Shown: positions 36,180 through 45,838 of the stretch, piece after piece
How positions within the stretch are numbered: the first letter of the stretch is position 1
Layout: each line of letters opens with the position of its first letter
The notes under the pieces: generated by a model
Seen by the model: the letters and a program-made list of their open reading frames with translations, nothing else
Told to the model about the DNA's origin: nothing
Databases searched by the model: none
Made by a program: the position numbers and the translations under genes
Assembly (NCBI RefSeq): GCF_002077695.1
Contig: NZ_MWUE01000006.1
Span: 1 to 64,000 of the forward strand
Direction: 5' to 3'
DNA: 64,000 nucleotides
Source: Pantoea latae
GTDB taxonomy: Bacteria; Pseudomonadota; Gammaproteobacteria; Enterobacterales; Enterobacteriaceae

Positions 36180-37570
36180 TAGTTCAGTTTGTGCAGCGTC
36201 ACGCCGTGGCGCGCGCCGTAGCGTTCAATCCCGGCAATCACCTTCTCCACGCTCAGCGGCGGCGGCGGCGCGAAGAGCGGCGCCCGCGCCCGCAGCGCCG
36301 AGTCAAAATGCGCTAAGGCGCTGATATCCTGCGGATAGCGCTCGCTGTCCACGCCAACCAGCGCGCCTTCCTGCATGGCGCGATCGAGCAGCGCCTGCCA
36401 GCGTTCAAGCGGCGCCAGACCAATACTCTCCACGCCTGAAGAGAACAGCAGCATATCGATGTCGCGATAGCGCGGCTGGCGGTCGAGGAAGCGCGCCAGC
36501 GACGCGGCGGAGGGCTCGGCGCCCGACATCAGCCAGAACGGGATGGCGTGCTGGCGCATGGTGCACCAGGGATCCATCAGCAGGTAGCTCGCCACCGTCA
36601 GGCGCGTGGCGTGAATGCCCGCCGCCAGATACCAGTCGCGATAGATTTCCGCCACCACAAAGCTCAGCGCCTCGGGATCCTGATAGCGTATCTCCAGCAG
36701 CTGCCAGCCCTGATCCGCCGCCAGCTTTTTCAGCGGCGATTTAAGGTATTCATCCAGCCCCCACTCCGCTTCCGGCACGCTGTCGGTGGGCGCGGGCGCA
36801 TCCCACTGCTCGCGGTCGCTGCCGTAGCGCGCCAGCAGCTCCGCCACGCGTCCGCCGCCCTGCAGATACTCTTTTTCGGTCGCGCCGCCGAGCGCGCCGA
36901 ACTGAAAGAAAGAGCGATCGCTGGTGCGCGTCACCGGCCACTGCTGCGTGCAGTGGCTGACAAACAGCGTGCTGTTGCCCGGCAGGCTGCGCATCAGGAA
37001 TTCATTGAAGGCGAGCGGCAACGCGCGCAGCTTCAGATGGAAGTAGCGCAGCTTGTCGAGCAGCAGGCGGTCCTGGTTGGGATCCTGAATATGGTGCACC
37101 GCCAGACGCGGCCAGGCCGCCAGCAGCGCCGCCGCAATCGATTTGCCCTGCTCAAAGCCGCGCTGTGCGTCATCGGGATCGCTGTGCGGCGCGCGCACTG
37201 GACAGAGAAAGGTCTGCGGCAGCCAGGGCGCGCCCACTGCCGCCGCCAGATGGGTCAGCGCGCCGTTTGACGAGCCGATAAAGGCGGCCGGATAGTCGCG
37301 CGCCGGATATTCGCTCACCATCCATTCGGCGATGCCTTCGATATCGAGATCGCCCGCCTGCGATTCGCTGATGCCTTCGGCCATGCCGCCGACGGCGTAG
37401 CCCCACTCTTTCAGCCGGCCCGGCAGACGGTCGAGCGACGGCAGCAGGCGATCGCGCAGCGGCGTCGCGTCTGGGCTGTCGACCGGTTTGTCATGCAGCG
37501 TATGGGCCAGCGCCATCAGCATCGTGGTGGCTGAGTCGAAGCGGGCGATGCCTTTAGGCCGTTTACTCAT
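36179..37570 (-). CDS. Uncharacterised 463-aa protein with a hydrolase-like GSSNG motif
   Basis: I do not recognise a family. The protein is soluble and contains a nucleophile-elbow-like sequence FIGSSNGALTHLAAAVGAPW (residues about 97-116), an LFVSHCTQQWPVTRTSDRSFFQFGALGG region around 205-235, and many Trp/Tyr-rich segments with PWCTMRQHAIPFWLM near 350. The start at 37570 has GGAGG upstream and overlaps by 8 bases the end of the alpha/beta hydrolase gene, so the two are surely co-translated. It may be a degenerate alpha/beta hydrolase or a partner of that enzyme; that is inference. Confidence 0.65.
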   Translation of the reverse strand: MSKRPKGIARFDSATTMLMALAHTLHDKPVDSPDATPLRDRLLPSLDRLPGRLKEWGYAVGGMAEGISESQAGDLDIEGIAEWMVSEYPARDYPAAFIGSSNGALTHLAAAVGAPWLPQTFLCPVRAPHSDPDDAQRGFEQGKSIAAALLAAWPRLAVHHIQDPNQDRLLLDKLRYFHLKLRALPLAFNEFLMRSLPGNSTLFVSHCTQQWPVTRTSDRSFFQFGALGGATEKEYLQGGGRVAELLARYGSDREQWDAPAPTDSVPEAEWGLDEYLKSPLKKLAADQGWQLLEIRYQDPEALSFVVAEIYRDWYLAAGIHATRLTVASYLLMDPWCTMRQHAIPFWLMSGAEPSAASLARFLDRQPRYRDIDMLLFSSGVESIGLAPLERWQALLDRAMQEGALVGVDSERYPQDISALAHFDSALRARAPLFAPPPPLSVEKVIAGIERYGARHGVTLHKLN

Positions 37571-38483
37571 GCTGCTCCTCCTGCTGAATACGCGTCAGAA
37601 ACGGACGGATAGCGTGGCGGAAACTCCACGGATAGACATAGTGCAGCGTATGGGTGCCGCCGCGCAGCGTCAGCACTTCACCGCGCGGCAGCAGCGCGCC
37701 CAGCTCCTCGACCCAGCGCGCGGGGGACACCGTGTCGCGCGAGCCGCGCAGCAGCAGCGTCGGCACGTTAATGTAGGGCAGCCGGTGTTCGATGCGATCG
37801 TGCAGTAGCAGACGATGGTTTTTCAGCGCGCGCCACAGGCCCGCTTTGGCGAGGTCGACGTGCATCAGCGACGTGGAGGAGCGATGGCGTTCGAGACGGC
37901 TGTTGCGCCAGCCGCGCCACGCCTGACGCAGCAGGCTGCGCGCGTGGCGATCGACCGTCGGGCCCTGGAAAACCAGCCCGGCCACCGCTTCAGGATGCCT
38001 GACGGCCAGCGCGGCGAGCACCTGACAGCCCGAGGCGCTGCCGATCCAGATCGCGCGCGTCAGCTGGTTGTGCTGCAGCCACTGCCAGAGCGCGTCGGCC
38101 TGCTCCTCCACCGACAGTACCGGCGCCGAGGGCGGCAGGACGCTGGCACCGAATCCAGGCAGATCCGGCACCAGCACGCGATAGTTGTTGCTCAGCGCCA
38201 GCGCCAGCTCCTCCATCGCCCGGCCCGACATCACCAGTTCGTGCACCAGCACCAGCGGCAGGCCGGGCGCGTCGTGGGGCGTGACGCGCGTAAACATGCG
38301 CCACTCGCCGATCTGTTGAAAGTATCCGGCCAGTCCCGCGTGGTGGCTGCGCGGCGACACCGGCGGCGTCTGTTTTAAACGCTGCCATTGCTGAACGCCC
38401 CACCAGGCCGCCGCTGCGCCCAGCCCCAGCCCGGCCAGCAGCGCGCCGCTTTTCCAGCGCGTCGGTTGTTCCTTACGCCTCAT
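37563..38483 (-). CDS. Membrane-anchored alpha/beta hydrolase
   Basis: The 306-aa protein has a single N-terminal membrane helix (residues 12-28) preceded by positive charges, then an alpha/beta hydrolase fold: LVLVHELVMSGRAM, VPDLPGFGAS, nucleophile elbow IGSASGCQ, acid in LLRGSRDTVSP and the base His in RGGTHTLHY. Likely anchored in the inner membrane; which side faces the catalytic domain is not clear. The gene heads a two-gene operon with the unknown 463-aa gene. Confidence 0.78.
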   Translation of the reverse strand: MRRKEQPTRWKSGALLAGLGLGAAAAWWGVQQWQRLKQTPPVSPRSHHAGLAGYFQQIGEWRMFTRVTPHDAPGLPLVLVHELVMSGRAMEELALALSNNYRVLVPDLPGFGASVLPPSAPVLSVEEQADALWQWLQHNQLTRAIWIGSASGCQVLAALAVRHPEAVAGLVFQGPTVDRHARSLLRQAWRGWRNSRLERHRSSTSLMHVDLAKAGLWRALKNHRLLLHDRIEHRLPYINVPTLLLRGSRDTVSPARWVEELGALLPRGEVLTLRGGTHTLHYVYPWSFRHAIRPFLTRIQQEEQHE

Positions 38484-38565
38484 TACCCGCTCCTGAATAT
38501 GGATGTGTCACTTCAGTGTAGGCGGCGAAATCGTGACCAGCAGGCGAGGCGGGGGAAAGTTATTT

Positions 38566-39474
38566 TCAGGGACGCGCCAGCCGCGCCTCGCACTGCTGCG
38601 CGATTTCCCACAGGCGATGGCGGATAACCTGCTTCAGATGCAGAGTGGACTGGGACTGCGGCCGGTCGCGACGGCTGATCAGCATCACCTCGAACGGCAG
38701 CGGCTGCGCGACCGGCAGCAGCGTCAGCTGATCGGCGTAGCGACAGGCGGTAAAAAGGTCGACCACGCCGACGCCGCCGCCCGCCAGCACCATATCAGCG
38801 ATAACCGAATAGGTCTTAATCGAAAGCGACACCGCCGGATAGAGGCGTTTGTCGTCAAGCGCGCGGTGCAGCACGCGGCCCAGCGGATCCTGCGCCTGCA
38901 TCAGCAGCAGGTTATTGGCGCAGAGCCACTCCAGCGACACCGGCTCTTCGCGCCTGAGGTGAAGCGGCAGCAGCGCCACCATCGTCGAGTGGAAAAGCGG
39001 CTCCGCCAGCAGATCCGCATCCACCTGCTGACCGAAGACCAGCGCGAAATCGAGCTGATCGTCGAGAATGTTGCGGCACAGGGTGGAAAAATGTTCGGTC
39101 ACCAGCTCGACGTTAACCGCCGCTGCCTGCTGGCGATAGCGCACCAGCGCGGGCGCCATCACCATCTGGCCGAACGCGTGCGCCGCGCCGACGCGCACCG
39201 TCTGCCCTTCACCGCGCCGCAGCTGATCCGCCAGCTGATTAATCGCCTGAAGGCGGTGATAGAGCGCGTCGATCTCCGGCAGCAACCGCCGCCCTTCAGT
39301 GGTGATCACCAGCCCCTGCGCGCGCCGCTCGAACAGCGCAAACCCCAGCTGCTGTTCGGCATGGTTGAGCACGCGGCTGACGTTGGGCTGCGAGACGTTC
39401 AGCAGCCGCGCCGCGGCGCTGATGGAGCCCGTCTGAGCCACCGCCTGGAACACTTCGATATGACGCAGACGCAT
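38566..39474 (-). CDS. LysR-family regulator beside the peptidase/ABC operon
   Basis: The 302-aa protein has an N-terminal HTH (TGSISAAARLLNVSQPNVSR) and a LysR effector domain (GEGQTVRVGAAHAFGQMVMA, LAGGGVGVVDLFTA). The ATG at 39474 lies 2 bases after the dipeptidase stop, so it is co-transcribed with that gene; an upstream extension into the dipeptidase gene is rejected. It is a likely regulator of the divergent transport operon at 40759-47346. Confidence 0.85.
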   Translation of the reverse strand: MRLRHIEVFQAVAQTGSISAAARLLNVSQPNVSRVLNHAEQQLGFALFERRAQGLVITTEGRRLLPEIDALYHRLQAINQLADQLRRGEGQTVRVGAAHAFGQMVMAPALVRYRQQAAAVNVELVTEHFSTLCRNILDDQLDFALVFGQQVDADLLAEPLFHSTMVALLPLHLRREEPVSLEWLCANNLLLMQAQDPLGRVLHRALDDKRLYPAVSLSIKTYSVIADMVLAGGGVGVVDLFTACRYADQLTLLPVAQPLPFEVMLISRRDRPQSQSTLHLKQVIRHRLWEIAQQCEARLARP

Positions 39475-39476
39475 GG

Positions 39477-40568
39477 TTATTCGCCCCAGGTCGCTTCCAG
39501 CACCCGCAGCCAGTTGCCGTAGCAAATTTTATGCAGCAGCTCAGGACCATAGCCGCGCGCCGCCAGTGCGGCCACCAGCCGCGGGAAGCCGGCGGCGTCG
39601 CGGAAGTCGTCCGGCATGGTGGCGCCGTCGAGATCGGAGCCGAAGCCGACGCCATCCTCGCCGACTTTGTCGAGAAGATACTCGATATGGCGAACAATCT
39701 CCTGCAGGCTGGTTTCTGCGTCGCGCCGGCCATCTTCGCGCAGAAAAGGCACGGCAAAATTGACGCCGACAAAGCCGCGCGTCTCGGCAATCGCCGCCAG
39801 CTGGCGATCGGTCAGGTTGCGCGACTGCGCGCTCAGGGCGTGGGCGTTTGAATGGCTCGCCACCAGCGGCGCGTCGCTGATGGCGGCGGTATGCCAGAAG
39901 CCTTTCTCATCCATATGGGAGAGATCCACCAGAATGCGCCGACGATTGCAGTCGCGCACCAGCTGCTTGCCTGCCTCGGTCAGGCCGTCGCCGAGATCGG
40001 GCGACGACGGATAGCGAAACGGCACGCCAGCGCCAAACAGATTAGGCCGGCTCCAGAGCGGCCCCAGGCTGCGCAGCCCGCTGGCGTAAAAAATGTCGAG
40101 CAGCTCGCCGTTGACGTCCAGCGCCTCGGCGCCCTCGATGTGCATCACCACCGCCAGCGTCCCGCTGGCCATACAGGCGCGAATGTCGCCTGCGCTGCGG
40201 CAAATTTTCACTTTTCCCTGCGACGCCTGTTCGATGCGCAGCAGGATCGCCAGCATCGAAAAGGTGGCGTCGCGCGCGGCGATCGCCGCTTCCTGCGGAA
40301 AATCAGCGGGAGTTGGCGCACTTCTTGCAACCTGTTCGCTGTCCGCCGCGGCAGCCACCGCGGGATGGGAAGGCACCCATACGGCGAAAATGCCGCCCGC
40401 CACGTTGCCCTGGCGCAGGCGCGGAAAATCGAGATGACCCGACGCGGTGCCCTGCATAAAGGCGTTAACCGCATCAGCGTAGTGATGCTGCCAGAGTCGA
40501 CACAGCACGTCGTTATGACCATCGAATACCGGGACGGCGAGCGGTGCCACTTGATGATTTTCCGACAT
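39477..40568 (-). CDS. Membrane dipeptidase (M19, renal dipeptidase family)
   Basis: The 363-aa zinc peptidase has the M19 landmarks: DGHNDVL with H18 and D20, the bridging Glu in VVMHIEGAEAL, SHSNAHALSAQSRNLTD and GFGSDLDGA. It lacks a signal peptide, so it should be cytosolic. M19 enzymes cleave dipeptides and are unusual in accepting a D-residue at the C-terminal position, which fits the neighbours. Two ATGs are possible; 40568 has GGA 5 bases upstream, 40577 does not. Divergent from the importer operon. Confidence 0.87.
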   Translation of the reverse strand: MSENHQVAPLAVPVFDGHNDVLCRLWQHHYADAVNAFMQGTASGHLDFPRLRQGNVAGGIFAVWVPSHPAVAAAADSEQVARSAPTPADFPQEAAIAARDATFSMLAILLRIEQASQGKVKICRSAGDIRACMASGTLAVVMHIEGAEALDVNGELLDIFYASGLRSLGPLWSRPNLFGAGVPFRYPSSPDLGDGLTEAGKQLVRDCNRRRILVDLSHMDEKGFWHTAAISDAPLVASHSNAHALSAQSRNLTDRQLAAIAETRGFVGVNFAVPFLREDGRRDAETSLQEIVRHIEYLLDKVGEDGVGFGSDLDGATMPDDFRDAAGFPRLVAALAARGYGPELLHKICYGNWLRVLEATWGE

Positions 40569-40758
40569 TTTTTCCATTCCATCTGCGAGGGAGAGTGCAC
40601 AAAGGCGGCATGCGGCAAGCGCAGGCGCACCAAAACAGAGCAAGGCCGTATTGTGCTTCGGTGAGCGTTTATTAATCCCCGCAGCGCAGACGCATGTCAA
40701 GACAAAAAACGCGCATATTTTATATTTTCATTTTAAATATCAATAACCTGGATTTTTC

Positions 40759-42354
40759 ATGGTCACCAGAAGAAACTTTATTGCAGGATGCGGCGCCGTC
40801 TCCTTTTTCTCGTTCCTTAGCCTCAACTCCGCCTCTGCCGCCACGCCGCCCAGCATGCTGGTGATGGCAATGCAGCTCGACAATATGACCAGCCTCGATC
40901 CTCACGAAAGCTTTGAAGCGACGGGCGGTCAGATCTGCGGCAACCTCTACCAGAAGCTGGTGCAGCCCGATGCGCAGCAGGCGGATAAAATCGTCGGCAT
41001 GCTGGCGAAAAGCTGGCAGGCGAACAGCGACGGCTCTGTCTATACGTTCTATCTCGATCCGGCGGCGCGATTTGCCGACGGCTCGCCGGTGACCGCAGAG
41101 GATGCGGCGTTTTCCATCGAGCGCATCGTCAAGCTGGATAAGAGCCCGGCGTTTATTATCAACCAGTTCGGCTTCACCAAAGAGAACGTGGCCAGCAAGG
41201 TCACGGCGAAAGATGCCCATACGCTGGAGATGGCGCTGGGCGCGCCCGCCTCGGAGTCGTTTCTGCTCTACTGTCTCTCCGCCACGGTCGGCAGCATCGT
41301 GTCGAAAAAAGCCTGCCTTGCCAATCAGCAGAACGGCGACCTCGGCAACGCCTGGCTGAAACAGCACAGCGCCGGCTCCGGCGCCTTTACGCTGCGCAGC
41401 TGGAAGGCGAGCGAAACGGTGATCCTGGAGCTGAGCCCGCAGTATGCCGGCCAGAGCGCCATTAAGCGCGTGATCCTCAAGCATATCGCTGACCCCGCCG
41501 CGCAGTCGCTGATGCTGCAAAAAGGCGACGTCGACGTCGCCTACGATCTCACCACCGAGCAGTTAAAGCCGCTGCAGTCAGACAGCAAGGTCACGCTGGA
41601 GAAACAGCCGCTTTCGGCCATTATGCTGATGTCCTGCAACACCACGCATCCGCTGCTGCAAAAGCCGCAGGTGTGGCAGGCGCTTAAGTGGGCGATCGAC
41701 TACGAGAGCATTCAGAAAAATATCCTGTCGCTCACCTACAACGTGCATCAGAGCTTTTTGCCTTCCGGCTTTCCGGCCGCGCTGGACGATACCCCTTTTC
41801 ATCGCGACGTCGCAAAAGCCAAAGCGCTGCTGGCGGAAGCGGGCTACCCGGACGGCTTCGAGATCACCCTCGACCACTACTCGATGCAGCCCTATCCCGA
41901 TATCGCGCAGGCGATTCAGACCCAGCTCGGCGCCATCGGCATTAAGGTGTCGCTGATCGCCTCGGAGAACCGTCAGGTGCTGACGAAGATGCGTGCGCGT
42001 CAGCATCAGCTGGCTATCACCTCATGGGGCGCGGACTACTTCGATCCGAACTCCAATACGGAAGCGTTCTGCGTCAACACCGACAACACCACCGGCGCGC
42101 GCAACCGCACCCTGGCGTGGCGCTGCGGCTGGTCAGACGACGAATTCAACCAGCTCACTGCGCAGGCGCTGCATGAAAGCGACCCGGCGCAGCGCCTCGC
42201 GCTGTATCAAAAAATTCAGCAGCTGCATCGGGAAAAGAGCCCGTTTATTTTTATGATGCAGCAGATCCAGACCACCGCCTGCGCGAAGACGCTGTCTGAC
42301 GTCCATCTGACGGTGCTGGAGCAGTGGCCCTATCAGCAGGTGAAAAAAGCGTGA
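40759..42354 (+). CDS. Peptide ABC transporter periplasmic binding protein (SBP family 5)
   Basis: The 531-aa protein starts MVTRRNFIAGCGAVSFFSFL, a Tat-like leader (T-R-R-N-F-I plus hydrophobic core) ending near ASA at 26-28. It continues as a family 5 oligopeptide/dipeptide-binding protein (SLDPHES, YQKLVQPDAQQADKIVGMLAKSW in one run, FADGSPVTAEDAAFSIER, FDPNSNTEAF). First gene of a six-gene operon with its own permeases and ATPases. Export by the Tat route would be unusual for this family. Confidence 0.87.
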   Translation: MVTRRNFIAGCGAVSFFSFLSLNSASAATPPSMLVMAMQLDNMTSLDPHESFEATGGQICGNLYQKLVQPDAQQADKIVGMLAKSWQANSDGSVYTFYLDPAARFADGSPVTAEDAAFSIERIVKLDKSPAFIINQFGFTKENVASKVTAKDAHTLEMALGAPASESFLLYCLSATVGSIVSKKACLANQQNGDLGNAWLKQHSAGSGAFTLRSWKASETVILELSPQYAGQSAIKRVILKHIADPAAQSLMLQKGDVDVAYDLTTEQLKPLQSDSKVTLEKQPLSAIMLMSCNTTHPLLQKPQVWQALKWAIDYESIQKNILSLTYNVHQSFLPSGFPAALDDTPFHRDVAKAKALLAEAGYPDGFEITLDHYSMQPYPDIAQAIQTQLGAIGIKVSLIASENRQVLTKMRARQHQLAITSWGADYFDPNSNTEAFCVNTDNTTGARNRTLAWRCGWSDDEFNQLTAQALHESDPAQRLALYQKIQQLHREKSPFIFMMQQIQTTACAKTLSDVHLTVLEQWPYQQVKKA

Positions 42355-43364
42355 CGGGCGCGGTAAAGCGCGGCGTCAGCACGCTGGGCAGCCTGCTGCT
42401 GACGCTGTTCGGCCTGACGGTGCTGACCTTTTTTATCGGTCGGGTGATGCCGACCGATCCGGTGCTGGCGGCGGTCGGCGACAACGCGCCGCAGGCGGTG
42501 GTCGAGCGGGTGCGCGCGGAGATGGGGCTGGATCAGCCGCTCTACGTGCAGTTCGGCCACTATCTTAACCAGCTGCTGCACGGCGATTTAGGCCGCTCTG
42601 TGCTGACCTCGAACAGCGTCACCAGCGATATCGCGCGTTTTTTCCCGGCTACCATGGAGCTGGCGACGGCGGCGATCCTGATTGCCGCGCTGATCGGCAT
42701 CCCCCTCGGCGTCTGGGCAGCGGTGCGCCAGGGCTCCTGGCTAGATCAGAGCATTCGCGTTATCTGCCTCGCCGGCCATTCGCTGCCGGTATTCGTGCTG
42801 GCGCTGCTCAGCCTGCTGCTGTTCTACGCCGTGCTCGGCATTGCGCCGGGGCCAGGGCGGCAGGATATTATCTGGCAGGATATGATCCCGCAGGTCACCG
42901 GCTTTCTCACCGTCGACTCTCTGCTGGCAGGGGAATATGACGCCTTCCGCGACGCGCTGGCGCACATGGCGCAGCCGGTCTGCATCCTCGCCTACTTCAG
43001 CATGGCCTACATCACGCGCATGACCCGCACCTTTATGCTCAACGCCCTCAGCGGCGAGTTCGTGATCACCGCGCGCGCCAAGGGGCTGTCGTCGCGCCGC
43101 GTGATCTGGCGCCACGCCTTTCCGACGGTGGCGGTGCAGCTGGTGACGGTGCTGGCGCTCACCTACGCCGGGCTGCTGGAGGGCGCGGTGGTGACGGAAA
43201 ATGTCTTCGCCTGGCCGGGCCTGGGCCAGTATCTCACCACCTCGCTGATGAACGCCGACATGAATCCGGTGGTTGGCGCCACGCTGCTGGTCGGTACGGT
43301 TTACGTGCTGCTCAATCAGCTTGCCGACCTTCTCTATCGACTCTGTGATCCACGGGTAAAATAA
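42351..43364 (+). CDS. Peptide ABC transporter permease (DppB-like)
   Basis: The 337-aa inner-membrane permease has about six helices, MPTDPVLAAVGDNAP and a C-terminal EAA loop ALSGEFVITARAKGLSSRRV. The GTG at 42351 overlaps the binding-protein TGA by 4 bases (GTGA). Pairs with the next gene to form the translocation channel. Confidence 0.85.
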   Translation: MTGAVKRGVSTLGSLLLTLFGLTVLTFFIGRVMPTDPVLAAVGDNAPQAVVERVRAEMGLDQPLYVQFGHYLNQLLHGDLGRSVLTSNSVTSDIARFFPATMELATAAILIAALIGIPLGVWAAVRQGSWLDQSIRVICLAGHSLPVFVLALLSLLLFYAVLGIAPGPGRQDIIWQDMIPQVTGFLTVDSLLAGEYDAFRDALAHMAQPVCILAYFSMAYITRMTRTFMLNALSGEFVITARAKGLSSRRVIWRHAFPTVAVQLVTVLALTYAGLLEGAVVTENVFAWPGLGQYLTTSLMNADMNPVVGATLLVGTVYVLLNQLADLLYRLCDPRVK

Positions 43365-44260
43365 TGGCTATTTCACGTGACTGGCTGCTCGCCGATTCGC
43401 CGACCAACCGCCGGCAGGCGGTGTGGGGCCGCCGCTACCGCCTGTGGCTTAGCCTGCGCGGCAACCCGCTGGCGATAGCCGGTCTGGGCGTTATCCTGCT
43501 GATGCTGCTGCTGGCGGTCGCCGCGCCGCTGCTGACGCCGTATGACGCGGGCGCGCAGCATCTGGAAAACCGTCTGGCGGCGCCGTCCGCCGCGCACTGG
43601 CTCGGCACCGACGAACTGGGGCGCGACCTCTGGACGCGCATTATTTACGGCGGCCGCACCACGCTCGGCATGGTTATCGCCGTGGTGGCGCTGACCGCCC
43701 CGCTCGGCCTGCTGATCGGCTCTGTGGCCGGTTATCTCGGCGGCGTCGTTGATAAGGCGCTGATGCGCATTACCGATATTTTTCTCGCCTTCCCGCGCCT
43801 GATCCTAGCGCTGGCGTTTGTCGCAGCGCTTAAGCCGGGCATCGAGAGCGCGGTGCTGGCGATCGCCCTGACCGCCTGGCCGCCTTACGCCCGGCTGGCG
43901 CGCGCCGAAACCCTGCAGTTTCGCCACAGCGATTTTATCGCCGCCAGCCGCCTGACCGGCGCGTCGCCGCTGCGCATTATTCTGCGCCACATTATGCCGC
44001 TGTGCGTGCCGAGCCTGATCGTGCGCGTCACGCTCGATATGAGTTCCATCATTATTACCGCCGCCAGCCTCGGCTTTCTCGGCATGGGCGCGCAGCCGCC
44101 GTCGCCGGAATGGGGCACCATGATCGCGACCGCGCGCCGCTTTCTCTTCAGCGAATGGTGGGTGCCGCTGATGCCGTGCATCGCGATTTTTCTCACCTCG
44201 CTGGCCTTTAACTTTCTCGGCGACGGCCTGCGCGACGTCCTCGATCCCAGGGAGCGCTAA
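43364..44260 (+). CDS. Peptide ABC transporter permease (DppC-like)
   Basis: The 298-aa permease has an N-terminal helix, then LLTPYDAGAQHLENRLAAPS and HWLGTDELGRDLWTRIIYGG, typical of DppC/OppC, and the EAA loop FRHSDFIAASRLTGASPLRI. Its ATG shares one base with the previous stop (TAATG). It partners with the DppB-like subunit. Confidence 0.86.
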   Translation: MAISRDWLLADSPTNRRQAVWGRRYRLWLSLRGNPLAIAGLGVILLMLLLAVAAPLLTPYDAGAQHLENRLAAPSAAHWLGTDELGRDLWTRIIYGGRTTLGMVIAVVALTAPLGLLIGSVAGYLGGVVDKALMRITDIFLAFPRLILALAFVAALKPGIESAVLAIALTAWPPYARLARAETLQFRHSDFIAASRLTGASPLRIILRHIMPLCVPSLIVRVTLDMSSIIITAASLGFLGMGAQPPSPEWGTMIATARRFLFSEWWVPLMPCIAIFLTSLAFNFLGDGLRDVLDPRER

Positions 44261-45088
44261 ATGCTGGTGGAAATTGAAAACTTACGCATCGCCTTTCGCA
44301 GCCGCGCCGAAAGCTTCGAGGCGGTGCGCGGCGTCAGCTTTAGCGTCGGCAAAGAGAAATTCGCCATTGTCGGCGAAAGCGGCTCCGGCAAATCGCTTAC
44401 CGCGCGCAGCCTGATGCAGCTGCTGCCCGGCAATGCCGAGGTCAGCGCCGACGTGCTGCGGTTTGACGGCATCGACCTGCGCGGCGCCAGCGAAAAAACG
44501 CTGCGCCAGATCCGCGGCCGGCGCGTCGGCTTTATTCTGCAGGACCCGAAATATTCGCTTAACCCGGTGATGACCATCGGCCAGCAGATTGCCGAAGCCT
44601 GGCGCGAGCACAAAGGCGGCAGCAGAAAGGCGGCGATGCAGGCGGCGATCGGCCTGCTGGAGCAGGTGAAAATCCGCGACGCCGCGGCGGTGGCGCTGCG
44701 CTATCCCCATGAAGTGTCCGGCGGCATGGGGCAGCGCGTGATGATCGCCATGATGCTGGCGCCCGATCCCGAACTGCTGATTGCCGACGAGCCCACCAGC
44801 GCGCTCGACGCAACGGTGCAGGCGGAGATTTTGCGCCTGATCGACGACCTGGTGTCGGCGCGCGGCATGGGGCTCATCCTCATAAGCCACGATCTGCCGC
44901 TGGTGTCGCACTTCTGCGATCGCGTGGCGGTGATGTACGCCGGGCGTATCGTCGAGCAGCTTGACGCCCGCCAGCTGCATCAGGCGCAGCATCCCTACAC
45001 CCAGGGGCTGCTGGCCTGTCTGCCGTCGCTGCGTCATCCGCGCGCGCGCCTGCCGACGCTGCAGCGCGACGCCGCCTGGCGCGATTAG
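44261..45088 (+). CDS. Peptide ABC transporter ATPase (DppD-like)
   Basis: The 275-aa ATPase has Walker A GESGSGKS near residue 39, Q-loop ILQDPKYSLNPVMTIGQQIA, signature VSGGMGQRVMIAMML (VSGGM in place of LSGGQ, a common variant in DppD), Walker B LLIADEPTSALD and the switch His in LISHDLPL. The C-terminal HQAQHPYTQGLLACLP is the OppD/DppD tail. It begins at the base after the permease stop. Confidence 0.87.
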   Translation: MLVEIENLRIAFRSRAESFEAVRGVSFSVGKEKFAIVGESGSGKSLTARSLMQLLPGNAEVSADVLRFDGIDLRGASEKTLRQIRGRRVGFILQDPKYSLNPVMTIGQQIAEAWREHKGGSRKAAMQAAIGLLEQVKIRDAAAVALRYPHEVSGGMGQRVMIAMMLAPDPELLIADEPTSALDATVQAEILRLIDDLVSARGMGLILISHDLPLVSHFCDRVAVMYAGRIVEQLDARQLHQAQHPYTQGLLACLPSLRHPRARLPTLQRDAAWRD

Positions 45089-45097
45089 GAGCAAGCT

Positions 45098-45838
45098 ATG
45101 TTTGAAATCAACAATCTGGATATCAGTTTCGGCGCGCAGCGCGCCGTCAAAGCGGTCTCTTTTCAGGTAGGCAACGGCGAGAGTTTTGGCATGGTAGGCG
45201 AAAGCGGCTCGGGCAAATCAACGGTGCTGCGCGCGCTGGCGGGATTGAATCATGCCTGGCGCGGCGACATTCGCTTTGGCGGCATGGCGCTGAGCGCCCG
45301 ACGCGGCCGCGCCTTTTTTCGTCAGGTGCAGATGGTGTTTCAGGATCCCTACGGTTCGCTGCATCCGCGCCAGACCATCGACCGCATTTTGCATGAGCCG
45401 CTGCTGGTGCATCGCCTCGATCGCGTCGAACAGCGCATTAGCCAGGCGCTGAGCGATGTCGGCCTGCCCGCCGCCGCGCGCTTCCGCTATCCTCATCAGC
45501 TTTCCGGTGGCCAGCGCCAGCGCGTGGCGATCGCCCGCGCACTGATCGCCGAACCAGAGGTGCTGCTGCTGGATGAGCCGACCTCTGCGCTCGATGTCTC
45601 CGTGCAGGCGGAAATCCTGAATTTGCTCAGCGATTTGCGCAGCGAGCGCCGCCTCACCTATATTCTGGTGACGCATAATCTGGCGGTGGTCACGCATCTC
45701 TGTCAGCGCATCGGCGTAATGCAGCACGGCGAAATGGTGGAGCAGCTCAGCGCGGACGATTTGCGCGCGCGCCGCATCCGCCATCCGCACACCGCGCAGC
45801 TGTTTGATTTAAGCATTGGGCTGGAGGAGCCGGCATGA
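45098..45838 (+). CDS. Peptide ABC transporter ATPase (DppF-like)
   Basis: The 246-aa ATPase shows Walker A GESGSGKS, MVFQDPYGSLHPRQTIDRIL, signature LSGGQRQRVAIARAL, Walker B VLLLDEPTSALD and LVTHNLAV. It is the DppF/OppF-type partner of the preceding ATPase. ATG at 45098 has GGAG upstream. The last 4 bases overlap the start of the S12 hydrolase gene. Confidence 0.87.
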   Translation: MFEINNLDISFGAQRAVKAVSFQVGNGESFGMVGESGSGKSTVLRALAGLNHAWRGDIRFGGMALSARRGRAFFRQVQMVFQDPYGSLHPRQTIDRILHEPLLVHRLDRVEQRISQALSDVGLPAAARFRYPHQLSGGQRQRVAIARALIAEPEVLLLDEPTSALDVSVQAEILNLLSDLRSERRLTYILVTHNLAVVTHLCQRIGVMQHGEMVEQLSADDLRARRIRHPHTAQLFDLSIGLEEPA

